A stretch of 64,000 bases of DNA from Symbiodinium microadriaticum. Lineage: Eukaryota; Sar; Dinophyceae; Suessiales; Symbiodiniaceae. Made by a program: the position numbers and the translations under genes. Within the stretch, counting starts at the first letter, position 1, and every line of letters begins with the position of its first letter. The stretch lies in the NCBI GenBank assembly GCA_001939145.1, contig LSRX01000308.1:615881-679880 (forward strand). Direction: 5' to 3'. Of this stretch, positions 1 through 11,799 are shown piece after piece. Under the pieces are notes generated by a model that had not been told where the DNA came from, did no database searches, and saw nothing but the letters and a program-made list of their open reading frames with translations.

Positions 1-2
1 AA

Positions 3-3000
3 GAGGTCTACAATGAGAAAGTGCGCGACCTTCTCGTCCCCATGAGTGGTCATTCGCTCAGCATGCCCAGTCTCATTGCTTCCCCCCATACTTTTAGCAC
101 GGCTTGCGTGGCAGCCTGCTCATGTGCGAGTTCTCTCAAAGGCTTTTCGGTATGCTCTGAGCCAAGGCAAAGACGGAGGCAAAGATGGCAAGTCACGTCA
201 ACATCCCGAGGTGCATGTTCATCCAAAGTTAGGGGTGCAACGCAGCTGCAACTGGCCCATGTCCCGGCATCGGAAAACTTACTCATGAATCATGAATCCA
301 TTCCCAAGTGGGACTGCTGCTGCAACTCGGGTAAGTTCGTATTCGACCATTCATGTGCGACGAACGTGGAACGGCAGTGAACGGATGAGCGCAGGATACA
401 CTGGCCAAACGTAGGTATTGCTATCCATCTAGTAAGCAGCAGCGAGGTACGTGAAGGGAGTCGCAGACGAGCCGGTGGAGTCCTTCGAGAATTGCGTGCA
501 GCTTATCGAGCCGCCAGCTGTGCACGAATTTGTTGCCTAAGCTGCTGTAGGCCCTTTTGGTGAGGCAAGTGGTCGTGATCTGGGAATAGGAATAGAAAGC
601 CCCTAAGCCCCACAAAGCCCCGAGTTATGATGATGTTCTCAACAATCCGCCGGGCGGCTTGCAACGGAAGGTATGGTAACACCATGAAGACGGTTGCAGC
701 AACGGCGATGAATGCCAAGAGCTCGCGTGCGCACACGATCTTCAAGCTGATGGTGGAGAAACGTGTCTCAGACGGTTTGAGCAACCGACGGCTCCGGAAA
801 TGTGTTGACAACTCATGTTGCCGTGGAGTTAGTATTTGAGTCTCTTGATGGAAGGTGGGGGAACGGACAACACAATCGTGACGTCGGAGGCGTTTTTCGT
901 GGATCTCGCAGGAAGGGAAAACGAGAAAACCACCAAAGCTGCATGGCTGGCAAAGCTTTTGCTAGATGTTGGTAAGATGAGCAGCGTGGAGTGGTGATAG
1001 GCTCATCTTTTTCATGCTGCAGACGCGAGTGCAGTAGGAGCACGGTGTCACTAATTGAGTGGATGTTTGTTGGCAAAGAAAGCGGCAAGGTGTCGGGCGA
1101 AAGGCTGGTGGAGCTAACCTTCATCAATCAAAGCTTGATGTGGTTGGCGAGCTGTATACAGGCTCTCGCGAAACCGGACACCAGGAAGTCCATGAGTGCT
1201 GCGGCAGCATCCGGCACCGCCATGATGTCAAGGTTTCGGAACTCCAAGCTCACCCTGCTCCTCTCCAACGCTCTGAGCGGAAATTCCAAGACCTCCATGA
1301 TCGGCACACTGAGCCCCGCCCTTGCCAACTTCGAGGAGAGCTACAGCACTTTGACTTTCGCCTCCACGGTGAAGAACATCAAGATCAAGGCGAAGCCCGC
1401 CAGCGCCGTGGACAAGGATGCCTTGGTGAAGACGCTGCAGGAAGAGCTCCAGGCCCTAAAGGAGCAGCTTGCAGAGGCGCAGGAGAAGGTCCATCATGAC
1501 ACGCTCACAGACAAGTTGGAGGCGACCGAGGAACTAGTGAAACGATATCGGAAGGGATGGAACGAGGCCTCCAGCGAAGCCAAGCGAATGATGTCACAGC
1601 GGGGAGCCGCGTTGGAGAAGCTTGGGGCCCCTCGATGGAGCTGGGCCATGCACAACGTGCTCATGGCAAACAAAGTGCAGCAGCGCCAAGTTCCGCACTT
1701 GGCCAACTACTCCGAGGCGCCTAGGCACCTTCACTTAGTTCGTTCCACTTCCAGGGTCCTGGAATGCCTGGTGATGGTTGCTGAAGGGAGCTCCGCTTGC
1801 CATCGCTTGCCCTAAGTCTGCCCAGTAGTTGCGTCATACCCTCGACATCCTGCGAGAACGTTCCGGCCCCAAAGTTGGACAAATTGGGAATCTCGATGGG
1901 CCATTGACCAGATGTGACCAGGTCCACATGACAGTATCCAGTATCTAGGGCTACGGGAGAATTAAACAAGGGGCCCCCCTCAAGACTCGAAGTGTGGCCC
2001 CGAGGATCCGCACATGCGGGGTCGGCTGATGTTCCACCCTGCGCAGCCTGATCGCGAGTACTCTCTCGGCTTCAACCATGAGTGCGACTTCTTGGTGCCG
2101 CATGGCCTGGGCATCTTTGCTGGAGCTTTGCACTTATCAGCACTGCCCGTAATCATCCATGCCTGGCCCGAGGCATCCAGCAGGTTACGTGCTTCATCCA
2201 TAAGGACAGCAACGGACGCTTGTTCCTCCGACCAGCAGCACAATCGGACAGGACTGACAGGGTTTAGAGCAGCGCAGCGGAATGAAGTGACTGAGACCTC
2301 AGAGCCTCGGATAGGGGAGTGCACTCGACCATCCCGGGCCACTGACAGGAGCAGTAGCAGCAGCGACGAGGAGTGGCATCCAAACAAGAGGGCGGATGGT
2401 GCGATCTCCAGTATCGAGGCCGTGTGTACGCCCAACAGACGTGATGTGCCGGGCATGCAATCCACCAGCAAGCCACCAAGTATCAGCAGCTTCTTGCTTG
2501 CGGTTTTGAAGAGGTTAATGGTATTCAGCTGAAGTCGCTGCAAGACGTGGAGCTCCATCATTTGGACTGTGTTGTCCTGGGACGCTCCGTCATGCTTTAT
2601 GCCGGGGCCTCAGGGCAGTTGCGGCATCTCAGCTTCTCGCTTTCCCGGCCCTCGAGCTTGGAAGTCTGCAGTGGAGGCTTTTACCGAGCCTGGAAGCGAC
2701 ATCAATTCCCTTCCTGCAGACAAAGCGGTTCGACCATCGCAGCAGGAGCGGTGTAGCTGGAGCTGCAGCATGACTTGTCCCTCGAACCTGACGGCCATAG
2801 GTGCGAGTAGGTGTCCTATGGTCAGAAAGGTGTAGACACGTGGCTCGCACCGCAGTGAATGGGCGGCCAGGGTAGATGTCAAAAAAAGAGGAAATGGCAA
2901 GCAGACAGCAACAACTCAGGAACCAAAGACTAGGCAACATAAAGTGTTAACACAGAGTGTTCATCGTACCCAGAGGACTCGAGCAAGCCTGTCCTTGCAA

Positions 3001-4735
3001 TGTCAGGAGTCGCTCATCCTGGAGATCCTGGGGAAGGACCGGGCCGAACAACCAGGTCAGCTGCAGATGGCTTTGAAGTACATGTCCGAGCTCAAGAGCC
3101 ACAACCTTGCCGCCTAGTGTCAATTTGGTTGTCAGAGTTGTGGTGAATCGGCAGCCCGGGTTTTCTCAATCGTTGTTGGCAGCTTTTGTGGCGTCGTTCT
3201 TCGAGCCTACTGTATGATGCCCATGCTTCGAAGTGCTGCAAATCCAGGTCTTTATCGGCGTTGGTCTTTGCTCCTCAACTCGAGCATGCTGCAAGCTGAG
3301 GACAGCGATGGAGCAACCTCTGTGCAAGAGTTCATGCTCATGGCCCAGAAGGCAAGCTGGAGCTTTGGGAACGGGTTCATCCCACTCCGTGATCTTGTCG
3401 CCCCGCTCAGAGTCGAATGTCCGTGGGGCGCGGCAGTTCCGATCCGTCTCGCGAAAGTGTAATCAGCGCCGCAGCACCACTCGCAGGCTGCAACAATGGT
3501 GGAAGAGGCCAACCAGATCACCGCCGAGGTCAAGCCGGGTGGCCAGACAAACCTCAGGTCCCGTGGCGAACGTTGAAGATCGCGAGCTGTTTGGGTGTGG
3601 GTGGGTGTGTGTGTGTGTGTGTGGAGGTGCATTAAGCATAGCTCCAAGGTTTGAGCTGTGCACCATCGCGCCTATCTTGGCCTTGGGATACGGCCGCTCC
3701 TTGTGTCCAGAACTTTCGGTCCGACTCGTGCGGCAGATGTCTCCCAGCCAAGCGAAAGCAAAAGCCTCTGCCGTCAGTGCGCGACGGGCATCCTTGCATT
3801 CCAGCGAGATTCTCTTGGAGCAGTTTTCATCTGGAGCTGGCGGGGTGGGAATGAATGAGGTGGAGGTTCTGTACAACTGGACCTTCGAAAAGTTCTGCTC
3901 CCGCTTACAGATCATGCAGGAGGTGTGGCAAGCACACTCCGAGGACCCTGAGAACTTTGACCTCGATGAATTCAACCATCCCTGGTCGGAGCAGGGCCCC
4001 AGCGAGTTGGCAGAGCTCAGGCAGCGCTACGACAGCTTGCGAGAGAGCATCATCTCCGCAAGCCCCAAGAACATGATTGACCCAGGCGCACCAATCACTT
4101 TTGGACCGCAGGGCATACGAAAGCAGAACGAGAGGCTAGATGAAGAAAACCAGCGGCTGAGACAGCAGGTTAGTGAACTGAGCAGTGCACTGATGCTTCA
4201 CTCTCAGCTCGGCGGAGTGCCCCAGCAAACGCCGAATGCCGTGAGCGTGAACCAGGCGTCCTTTTCGGCAGATCACACGCCAGATTCCATTAAAGGCATC
4301 CTGGACCTCTCCAAGACCAACTTGCTTCTCGTGCTCGACTTGTTCGACACCCTTTCCCGTCTGAGCAGCAGCATGTTAAATGCATCCGCTGCATGCTTGA
4401 AGACTACGCCTGATGGCAGCACCGCAGTCGACGAGGCGCGAAAGCGGCTGGCAGAAGCTTCCTCTGACTTGGCCAACTTCTTTGCCGAGACTTCTCCAAA
4501 CTTGGGCCCAGTGGGTGTCGACTCCTTGAAGGACGTGCTGTCCATGTCCTCCTCTCCGAAGACACAGCAAAGCTCGGTTGGTGGACCCGCCCAGCGGCGG
4601 CCTGCTGCTGCCCTGCAGCCACAGCCGCGGCCTATGTACCCAGCCACGGCAGTCCCCGCCGGAGTCCCTGCAGGGCGGCCTGCAGTATGGCTTCCTGTCC
4701 AAGCGGCCCGGAAAGCTCAGTGACTCAAAGCGCAT
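3..4735 (+). CDS. Kinesin-3-like motor protein, 3' part of gene (multi-exon)
   Basis: Microtubule motor ATPase; the 5' part with the P-loop lies upstream of the window. Exons seen: 3-35 or slightly longer (EVYNEKVRDLL, the loop typical of kinesin-3); 671-762 (switch I: MNAKSSRAHTIF); 855-937 (switch II: DLAGRE); 1090 to about 1720 (VELTFINQSL, then FRNSKLTLLLSNALSG and FASTVKNIKIKAKP, ending the motor, then a coiled coil and PHLANYSEA). Phases join: 762 to 855 gives EKRGGTD, and 937 (GC donor) to 1090 gives KTTKVSGERL. An FHA domain follows in pieces: about 2012-2130 (CDFLVPHGLGI), 2170-2255 (FIHKDSNGRLFLRP) and 2500-2582 (LHHLDCVVLGRS). Motor plus FHA is the kinesin-3 (KIF1/KIF13) arrangement. 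Further coding stretches: about 3010-3110 (LGKDRAEQ, MALKYMSELKS), 3497-3558 (VEEANQITAEVKP) and 3842-4650 (helical tail, EVEVLYNWTFEKFCSRL). The tail near 4680-4735 (YGFLSKRPGKLS) could open a PH domain, as in many kinesin-3s, but this is weak. Cargo is unknown. Confidence 0.85.
3598..3626. repeat. (GT)n microsatellite
   Basis: GT-rich simple repeat in an intron-like stretch of the kinesin gene, between the exons at about 3558 and 3842. Confidence 0.8.
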
Positions 4736-4739
4736 GTTT

Positions 4740-7700
4740 CACTCTAACTCGCAGTCCGGTGTATCTCGTACACGCTCTTTTGGGCTAGACGACCAGGACG
4801 GGCTCAAAGTCTGCTCGATGTCAATATGCCCGGAGCGTGTCGTTTGTTGCGCTTCTGGTGCAACGCGCCAAGCACAGTCCCTGTCCTGTTCCGCTGGGAC
4901 ACCGCTCTGGTGTTGATAATGACGATGGTATGTAAAAGTCACATGGGCCCTGCTTGTAGGTCAATCACTGTGTCCCACAATGTCTGGGCACTTCCTAGAA
5001 GGTTTCCATCAAGCGGCCGCGCCAATTCCCGATTCGATCCTGAGGCATGTGGTCTGGCAGCTGGCTCATTGCGGTTCTCTCCGGCATCGTGGGCAACGCT
5101 GTTGTCAGCGCTCTTCCAGCAGCGTGCCTCTTTGCAATGTGACCGTTGGGAAGTTCAAAACCTATTATTTCGCAGGTGTTTGTAGCTCAGTCGTCCATAT
5201 TCGTGCCAGCCATCTGGCGCCTAGGAGAGATAAAATAGTGGCGGCGGTAGTGATTGATGTGGTTGTTTTCCTCGGGCTGTGGCGCGGTTGTTCTTGTTAT
5301 CTCTTGTAATTGCAATTCTTGCCGTTGCAGTTGCCGTTGCTTTTGCTTTAGTAGTTGATTTTGGTCCATGTTGAAAAGTTTTCGATTCCACACTTGGCAA
5401 CTTGGCGGGGGTGGAGTGTGCAGGGCAATGTGGGGGCCGGGCTGGCTACTGACGCCGCTGTTGCGCAAGCTCCTGCTGAAGCTGACCGCGCCTTTGGGAA
5501 TCTGCTCAGAGTTCTCAGATGTACAAACGCACGGTATTTGCAGTAATTTTGGCCCCTCGTCGCGTTCGTTCCGTCTTATCGGCATTGCTGATGCTTTGGT
5601 CAAGGTTGCAAGACTCCCAGAACCGCCCAGAGCTGCGATCGGTTTTCCCAAGGCAAGGGGATTTCAGGCTCGAGGCCTGGAAGCTGAAGACGAGCTTGGA
5701 CTCTTGGCTTCAACTTGGTTTGGGCTGCGATGATGGGAGCCTCCTGAAGATGAGAGAACTCTTCCCTTGGGCTGAGGCCTGGGGAGGTCCGACTGCAGCC
5801 TTTGATCTGGCAGCCGGCTTCTGTGTGATGGGCGCAATCCTCATCTCCGTACCCTGACCAAGTCATTGGTCAGGGGGCCCTCGCAGTCGCAACGCTGATG
5901 GGAGCGTGTATTCTCATAGGCATGTGATAGACAACGCTCGCGAAATCATGACCAAAACCAGTACCATCACAGTAGCTACCATGATCATGCTGAGAATGCT
6001 TGAGTAGCAAAATCGCTCCTACTAACAGCGCGGAGGAGGCACCGCAGTGCTGGAAGTCACACTCGGTTTCGGTGGCCTTGTTACTCACATCATGTTTTCC
6101 GTGCCGACCTGCAATTACAGCAGTTGTATCCATGGCAAAAAGTCATAGACGGCAAGACCACACCAATACTGTAGTAGCAATCGAACAACGAAAGTTGCCA
6201 TCGAACGATCGTGATCATGGTAGTCACAGTAGTTTCAGTATCCATGGAGGTTTTTGTTGCACCGCATCAAACTCAAAAGCATGCTCAGAAGAGGAGAGAG
6301 AAGAATCCGTCCCAGGTTCTTTGGCAGCCTCGCAGTCGCGACCCCGCAGAGGGAGAAGGGAAGCCGTGGGCGGATCTCCGACCCCTGGCTAGGGTCAAGA
6401 CTCAGAGGCCTTGGAGGGTGAGGCATGTCTCTGCAGGGCACAGCCTCGACGCGAATCAGTGTGCTTCTGCTTGTTTGAGTATGTTCTTCCTGGATTTCGC
6501 ATCTGAGGGCCGTCTGCCAGACCGCAACGGTCTCGTTTGTTCCAGCGCGCTGGCCCCAGTTCGTGCCAACGCACTACCAGTTGACCCGCGGGTTATGCTT
6601 GTTTTTGTCGGAGGGGGGGGGGGGGTTAGTTTCGTTCTGTCTGACGACGTCCATTAGCGACCAGTCCCAGGAGTAGCAGTGCTTACTAGTTGTCGCTGTG
6701 CTTACTATGCTGCTGCCACTTCTGCTGCACCTGCACTACATGGTGTTACAACCATATACTCTCTAGTTAATTTGCCTTTGCCGACCTGTCTACATCCGCT
6801 GCGGCTTAAGGCATCCCAAAGCAAGCCAGAGTGAAACCACGGGGTCAGGGGCTCTGGGACCCGCTCAACACGTCTCTCAACCGTAACCATTAATACCATA
6901 ATGCCATAATAGTATACGATAGTTCTATAGTAGTATACGTTTACAATTTAATAGTGTCTAAGCCCAAACCCTCAAACGCCAAACAAAAATCCCGAGCGTG
7001 CAAGCCCAAAACTCTCGAGCTAGAAGCTTACAGCCAGCATCCCAGGCCCTTGCGAATCGGTGCCAGCCCCAAAACCTTCAAGTTCAAAGCTTAATCCCGA
7101 CATCCCACGACCTTGTCTTCGCTTCGGCTTTCCTTTCACAAGAACTTATATAAAGCAGAGATCATCGTTTAACCTCAGTACAACTGCCATTTTGCCCCAA
7201 CGCCCCCCAAAGACTACAAAGGCATGGCAACACCGAAGCCCCACAAACCCAAACCTCGACCGAAATCCAAAAAGGCCATTCTACCCAGAACAGTAAAGAC
7301 ATGCTGCCGGACAAGCAAGCCATCAAACGCAAAAAAGACTTGTTGTTGCTGTGGCAAAGCCACCAAAAGCACTAGTTCCAAAGATAAAGCAATGACGAAA
7401 GCAAGACCCGAAAACTTTCCAGGTTGCGCAGGGATGTCTCCCAAAACAAGAACTAATGATCCAGAAATCATCGTTTTACTTCGGCATAACTGCCATTTTG
7501 CCTTAAAAAGCACCCCTTCTATCGCCCGGGTCGTTTCGTGTGGTGTTACCTAGTTTGTGCACCCTCCTTTCAACCGGCTTAACTGTTAGGGCGCAATCTG
7601 ACAGAGGCCTCCAGACAGCTGTGCGGGAAGCTGTGGGTTGTTGGGCGGAAGGTCTTCGTCAGGTTCGTGCTGCGCCTTGGCAAGTCCCGGCAGAATTCAT

Positions 7701-7900
7701 CGTGAATTAAGCTTAGGAGTCTTACAGGCATTGCTACGCGTGCATCATGGGTCACACTTGGTGGGCCGAGGGCAACCTGCGACAGCAAAGGCTTCCTCTT
7801 ACTAGACTTTTAGGCCTTAGGACTTTTGATTGCTTCTGTCTGTCTGCGGAGCAGTCTTCAGGATGCTGCCCCAAGCACATAGAACTGGCACCAAAAGCTC
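4740..7900. other. No recognisable gene; simple and short direct repeats
   Basis: No domain or conserved motif was found on either strand. The stretch holds a TTGC/Gln-like imperfect repeat (about 5295-5360), a G tract at 6611-6625 and a direct repeat of about 60 bp (7136-7199 and 7443-7503, CAAGAACT..AT then CAGA.ATCATCGTTT). It may contain the 3' end of the kinesin gene or the 5' exons of the transporter that follows, but I could not phase any. Confidence 0.4.
7136..7503. repeat. Direct repeat pair of about 60 bp
   Basis: 7136-7199 and 7443-7503 share CAAGAACT.AT, CAGA.ATCATCGTTT and AACTGCCATTTTGCC in the same order, with about 245 bp of Lys/Pro-codon-rich sequence between them. The copies sit in different reading frames, so this looks like DNA-level duplication, not protein repeats. 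Confidence 0.6.
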
Positions 7901-7902
7901 AG

Positions 7903-8918
7903 GCAGTCATGGCCGACCCATGGGTGATCCGGTGTGGAGCAGTCACAGCTGCCTTCGAAGGAGCTTTGTTCGTGCCCGGGATGCATCTGGCCTTGCATAG
8001 CAAAACACTACCCTGGGATGTGAAGCACATCGAAGCGCATTCTGCGCGCAGTCATGTTATCGAAGGTGTTCGTGTTTAGCTGGACGCCGGTGGTCCTCAA
8101 TGGTACGCCGAATCTGGCTCCACATTTGGGGCTCTTTGGCTGCAACGTGTGCCAAAATATTGTCAGATATTGTCGGTAGTCTCAAGCTTGTAGCAATGGG
8201 AGCTTGTGCGGGATGGGTTTCTGTGCCTTGTTTTTGCATTTTCTCGTGGGTGCGGGATGGTGAATGAGTGAGTGAGTGAGTGAGTGAGTGAGTGAGTGTG
8301 TGTGTGATGACGTTCCGCGTTTCAAGATACACTATGATGAGGATCTTGGGCAAGAAGTAGTTCATCGAAATCAACACTGGCAAGCATATCGAAAGTACCA
8401 CGCGTGTCACACGAAACAGGGCGTAACATAGGATTGAAAATGTACTGAAGCAACCTGTCGTTTGACATGCCAACTCACATCATCGCATGTCCTTTCATGT
8501 CATGATCTATCACATCATATCATGTCATGTCATCTCCTATCAGGTCACATCATGTCATGTCACACGACGGGTTGCCTCATTAGATTCTCAATCCTATGTT
8601 AAACCCTGTTTCGTGTGACAGGCGTGGTTCTTTCGGCACGCTCGCCAGTGCTACTTTCAATCCAGTTTATCCCACGTAACAAGCACCTTGGGGTCTAGCA
8701 TCCACAAGAAGCGAGTAAACCCTGTGTTCTCCAACATTTCTAAAAACAAAGGATCATTTTTCTGATCTCCTAAAATGACACACTGATGCACACCAAACCC
8801 TGGCATGCGCGGCAAACCGAACTGCCCTCAAAACTTGAGGGCACAGCAACCCCCACGTGGGGAAATTTATGATCTGGTAGCAGCTACAGTAGTACCTCCC
8901 TCGCTCCCTCGCTCTTTG

Positions 8919-8967
<49 letters not shown>

Positions 8968-10100
8968 CTCCCTCTCACACTCTCTGTCCATCTGCCTGTC
9001 TGTCTATCTGCCTGCCAGTCGCGCGCAGACCATGAGTCTGTCAGCCGCGGTTGGTTCAGCTTTGGATTCCGGACCAACATGCATGCAGAATACAGGTTAT
9101 ATGTGAAAATGTCAGAGATTCATTCAATCCGGCTATGGTGATCATGGACGAACTACATCAAGATCGAAGATCTCCCAGTACCCTCTCTTGCCCAGGTTGG
9201 TTTTCTCATTGTTCATGCCGGATCCTGAGCTGTGCTTCCGAAGGTTCGACTATTTGCAGGGTGCGTCGGATCGCAAGCATGGCATGCCTGTGAGTTTTGA
9301 GTGCACCTGTTTTCCTTGAGGGCCTCCTGCGCGTGCGGCTCCTGGTGCTTCAATGCCCTGCCCGGGCCTTGCTGACTCCTCTCAGCATCTTATTCCCGGA
9401 CACGACTGCACATGTCGCTTTAAATCGAGCCTCCAAGCTCGAGTATGTTCTCTGCGCATCAGGTCGGCCACTTGGTGCCTTGGAGTAGACAGCTACGCCT
9501 CGCTGAAGAGAACTTGTGTCCTGCTGTACTTCGAAGCAGGCAGCGAGCAAATGTCGAGTGGATCCCAATACAAATTAGTCCAAGGAGCCCAGAGCGGCTT
9601 TTGCAGCCGCTGCTGACAATCGCGGCACTGACATTGCTGGCAGCAGCCTACGCGGCCAAAACACAGTCGGTGCTGCTGGCTCTGGCTTCCTGGATAGAAA
9701 TCTGTGCGGGAGTTCACGAGGCCCTTCTTGGCATCGCGTGAGCTTACACCTTTGGCTATGACGGTGGCTTTTGGTCGTCTCGTCTGTCGCGTACTGTCAG
9801 AGCTTTGGTGCTCAGGCTGCTTTCGCGCTCTTCGAGTTGTGCGTGGGGATCTATTTCCCCTGCATCAGCACTGTGAAGAGCCATGTGGTGCCCGACAGTG
9901 TGAGTGGCGCGGCCGAATCCACGTGAGGCCACATGCTTGACTGCAGCTAAGAGTGTGGATAACGGTGCGCAAATTGTTTGGAAGCGTACCTCTGCGGCAT
10001 GTCGCAGCACAACAGCCCTAAGGGACACTCGTCTACAGCCTCTACCGCGTGCCTCAGAATGCCTTTGCACTCGCCGTGCTCCTTCGCGTGACGCGGGCAT
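7903..10100 (+). CDS. MFSD5-like major facilitator transporter (partial exon set)
   Basis: Membrane transporter of the MFS molybdate-anion-transporter-like (MFSD5) group. Exons supported by family motifs: 7903-7971 (23 codons: CGAVTAAFEGALF, the loop/TM preceding LWTP in the family); 9060 to about 9095 (LWIPDQ, matching family LWTPxL); about 9560-9720 (hydrophobic, LLTIAALTLLAAAYAAK); 9801-9897 (AFALFELCVGIYFP then STVKSHVVPD, the best family match); 10023 to about 10098 (TLVYSLYRVPQNAFALAVLLRV). The last two join in phase across a GT-AG intron to give VPDRTLVYSLYRVP, close to the conserved PEexRATxYnxfRxPLN of MFSD5. N-terminal exons (TM1-6) and the C-terminus were not found. Introns carry CT, GAGT and CATGT repeats and an inverted gene-fragment pair. 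Substrate is unproven; molybdate is only the family suggestion. Confidence 0.7.
8262..8302. repeat. (GAGT)n then (GT)n microsatellite
   Basis: About eight GAGT units followed by GTGTGTG, in an intron of the MFSD5-like gene. Confidence 0.85.
8362..8662. repeat. Inverted repeat with arms of about 75-80 bp
   Basis: Arm 1 (about 8362-8442), read on the minus strand, matches arm 2 (about 8580-8662) on the plus strand: TCAATCCTATGTTA, CCCTGTTTCGTGTGACA, CGTGGT.CTTTCG and GCCAGTG occur in the same order. Arm 1 on the minus strand has an open frame with the hydrophobic segment FSILCYALFRVTRVVLSICL; arm 2 reads the same segment broken by a stop. The DNA between arms is a CATGT-type repeat. It looks like two inverted copies of a membrane-protein gene fragment, one decayed. 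Confidence 0.65.
8464..8566. repeat. CATGT/CATCA-type tandem repeat
   Basis: Repeated TCATGTCA, CATCATG and CATATCATG units, the loop of the inverted repeat at 8362-8662. Confidence 0.75.
8905..8995. repeat. (CT)n microsatellite
   Basis: Polypyrimidine CT/CTGT tract between exons of the MFSD5-like gene. Confidence 0.85.
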
Positions 10101-11790
10101 ATTGCTTGAACTTGTTCACTCGGTTCTTGTGGAGATTGGACAGTGGCGAGCTTCCTGAGAGCGTGGCATGGTGCAGGTACCTTCGCAAAGCACCGCCCTG
10201 GTGGTTTGCGCGGTGGCGGCTTCAGCTTGTGAAACGCAGCCAGTCTTGCCAGAACGGTTTCCGGCCTAAACGGGCATTTGATCGGCGATCGCTACTGGAT
10301 ATCGTACTAAGCATACCAGGAGTTGGGAGCAAACTTGGCAGCAAAGTTCCAAGCCATTGGTCTGAGGTCGCACTTCTGCTGGTCGAAGCATGGGCTGCAT
10401 GCGCAAGTCTCAGTTCAACATGCGCAGCAACCACTCGCAGCTCTGCAGCTTTCCGAGGCAGGCGAGCTCCACGCACTGCTGGATGTTAGCAGGGCGATCG
10501 CTGGGGTCTTTATATTCGAAGGCCGATGACCCAGCCGAGTTCTATAACTATCTGTAATTGTAAGAAGGGAATCCCGACCTGGTCGTTCGAGCCGGTGCAA
10601 GGGGACTTGCGAAAGTCAGACCCTCGAAACTACAGGCATGTCCTGCCCCTGCGTTCCATATGCAAGCAAAAACTGCGAATGCATATCCGGCCTTCATGTG
10701 GCCTTGTGCTGGCTTCACAGCTGCACGTCTAAACTTGTCTAAACTTAAAATGCCACGTGGGGAGGGCTCCGTGGACGCTAAAGCTCGTGTCCTGTCGTAA
10801 GCTCCCTTCTCACGTGGCAATGATCGCTGACGCTGAGAGCTGGCGATAGCTCGGAAGCATCACATCTCCAGGAGTAAAATGCACAGGATGTGTGCACCGC
10901 TTCTTCAGTGCAGCGTGCTGTGTGTAGTACAGTTCTTGCGACGTATGCGTGATTTTGCCAAAGCTTAGGCCGAGAAAGTACGGACGACAAGACACGCACC
11001 GAGACGGCATCTACAACAACCCTTTCAACTTTCATTCTGATAGAATGCATTCACACTCTCTTGGGTACTGCCAGCTATCATCACTCATAGCTCATAACCG
11101 TACTTAAATGATCAGGCAGAACCAGTACACGTTGAAATCTGGCAGCCTCGGACGGTTTGAGTCGTGTCCAGAGCTGCCGCTTCGTTGCCGACGATGCCTA
11201 CCTACGAATACCCGGTGGCACTGGGGCTCGCATACATCCTTCTAGTCGGGTGCCTCCAGCTCAGATTCCAGAATCAATTTTCACTGGTTGAGATTCTGCT
11301 CTGCCAAGTGATGGCCAGCTGCAGAAGTGCGGGTTGAATCCGACATAGCCTGCATGGAAGTTTGTGGTCGGTCAGGTGCCTCATCAGGGCATTTTTCGTC
11401 TTCGTGGGCTTGCCAGCATCGGTAGGCCTCAGAGCGCCTGTTGCTTTGCATGCCTTCGCCCGGTCCTGGCTGAGTGGTGGCGTTGCAAGGCGTGATGTTA
11501 AGTGGCTTCATATTCCAACACTTCTTCCAGAGCGACCTCTTCTTCGCCCGAGATGAACTGCAAGGGTGGGCGCCTTGATGTTCGGGGGAATGGGGCGGTG
11601 CCAGGCTGCCTTCCTTGCTTGCAGCCTTCGAACAGCAAGAGCAGTGCAAACGTTCTTTGTTTGCCAGGCTCTCGTTTTTCTTGGTGCTTCTCATTGCCGG
11701 CTTGGAGATTCGGTCCAAAGACTTGCAAGCACATATCTTCGTGTGACTCTGCTGCAATCGAACATGTTGTCAGTGTAGCATGTTTGCTCC
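10101..11790. other. Intergenic or intronic stretch, no firm gene
   Basis: No domain recognised. One short open segment at about 11193-11292 starts with an ATG and is hydrophobic (VALGLAYILLVGCLQL). It could be a first membrane exon of the antiporter that follows, but phase could not be confirmed. Confidence 0.35.
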
Positions 11791-11799
11791 AACGATGTC

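Noticed and set aside
46-380. Small proteins at the window start
   Set aside because: Intron sequence of the kinesin gene; only the first about 40 bases match the kinesin family.
6955-7090. Telomere-type repeats (AAACCCT)
   Set aside because: Only scattered CCCAAA/CCCTCAAA words, no run of the 7-mer.
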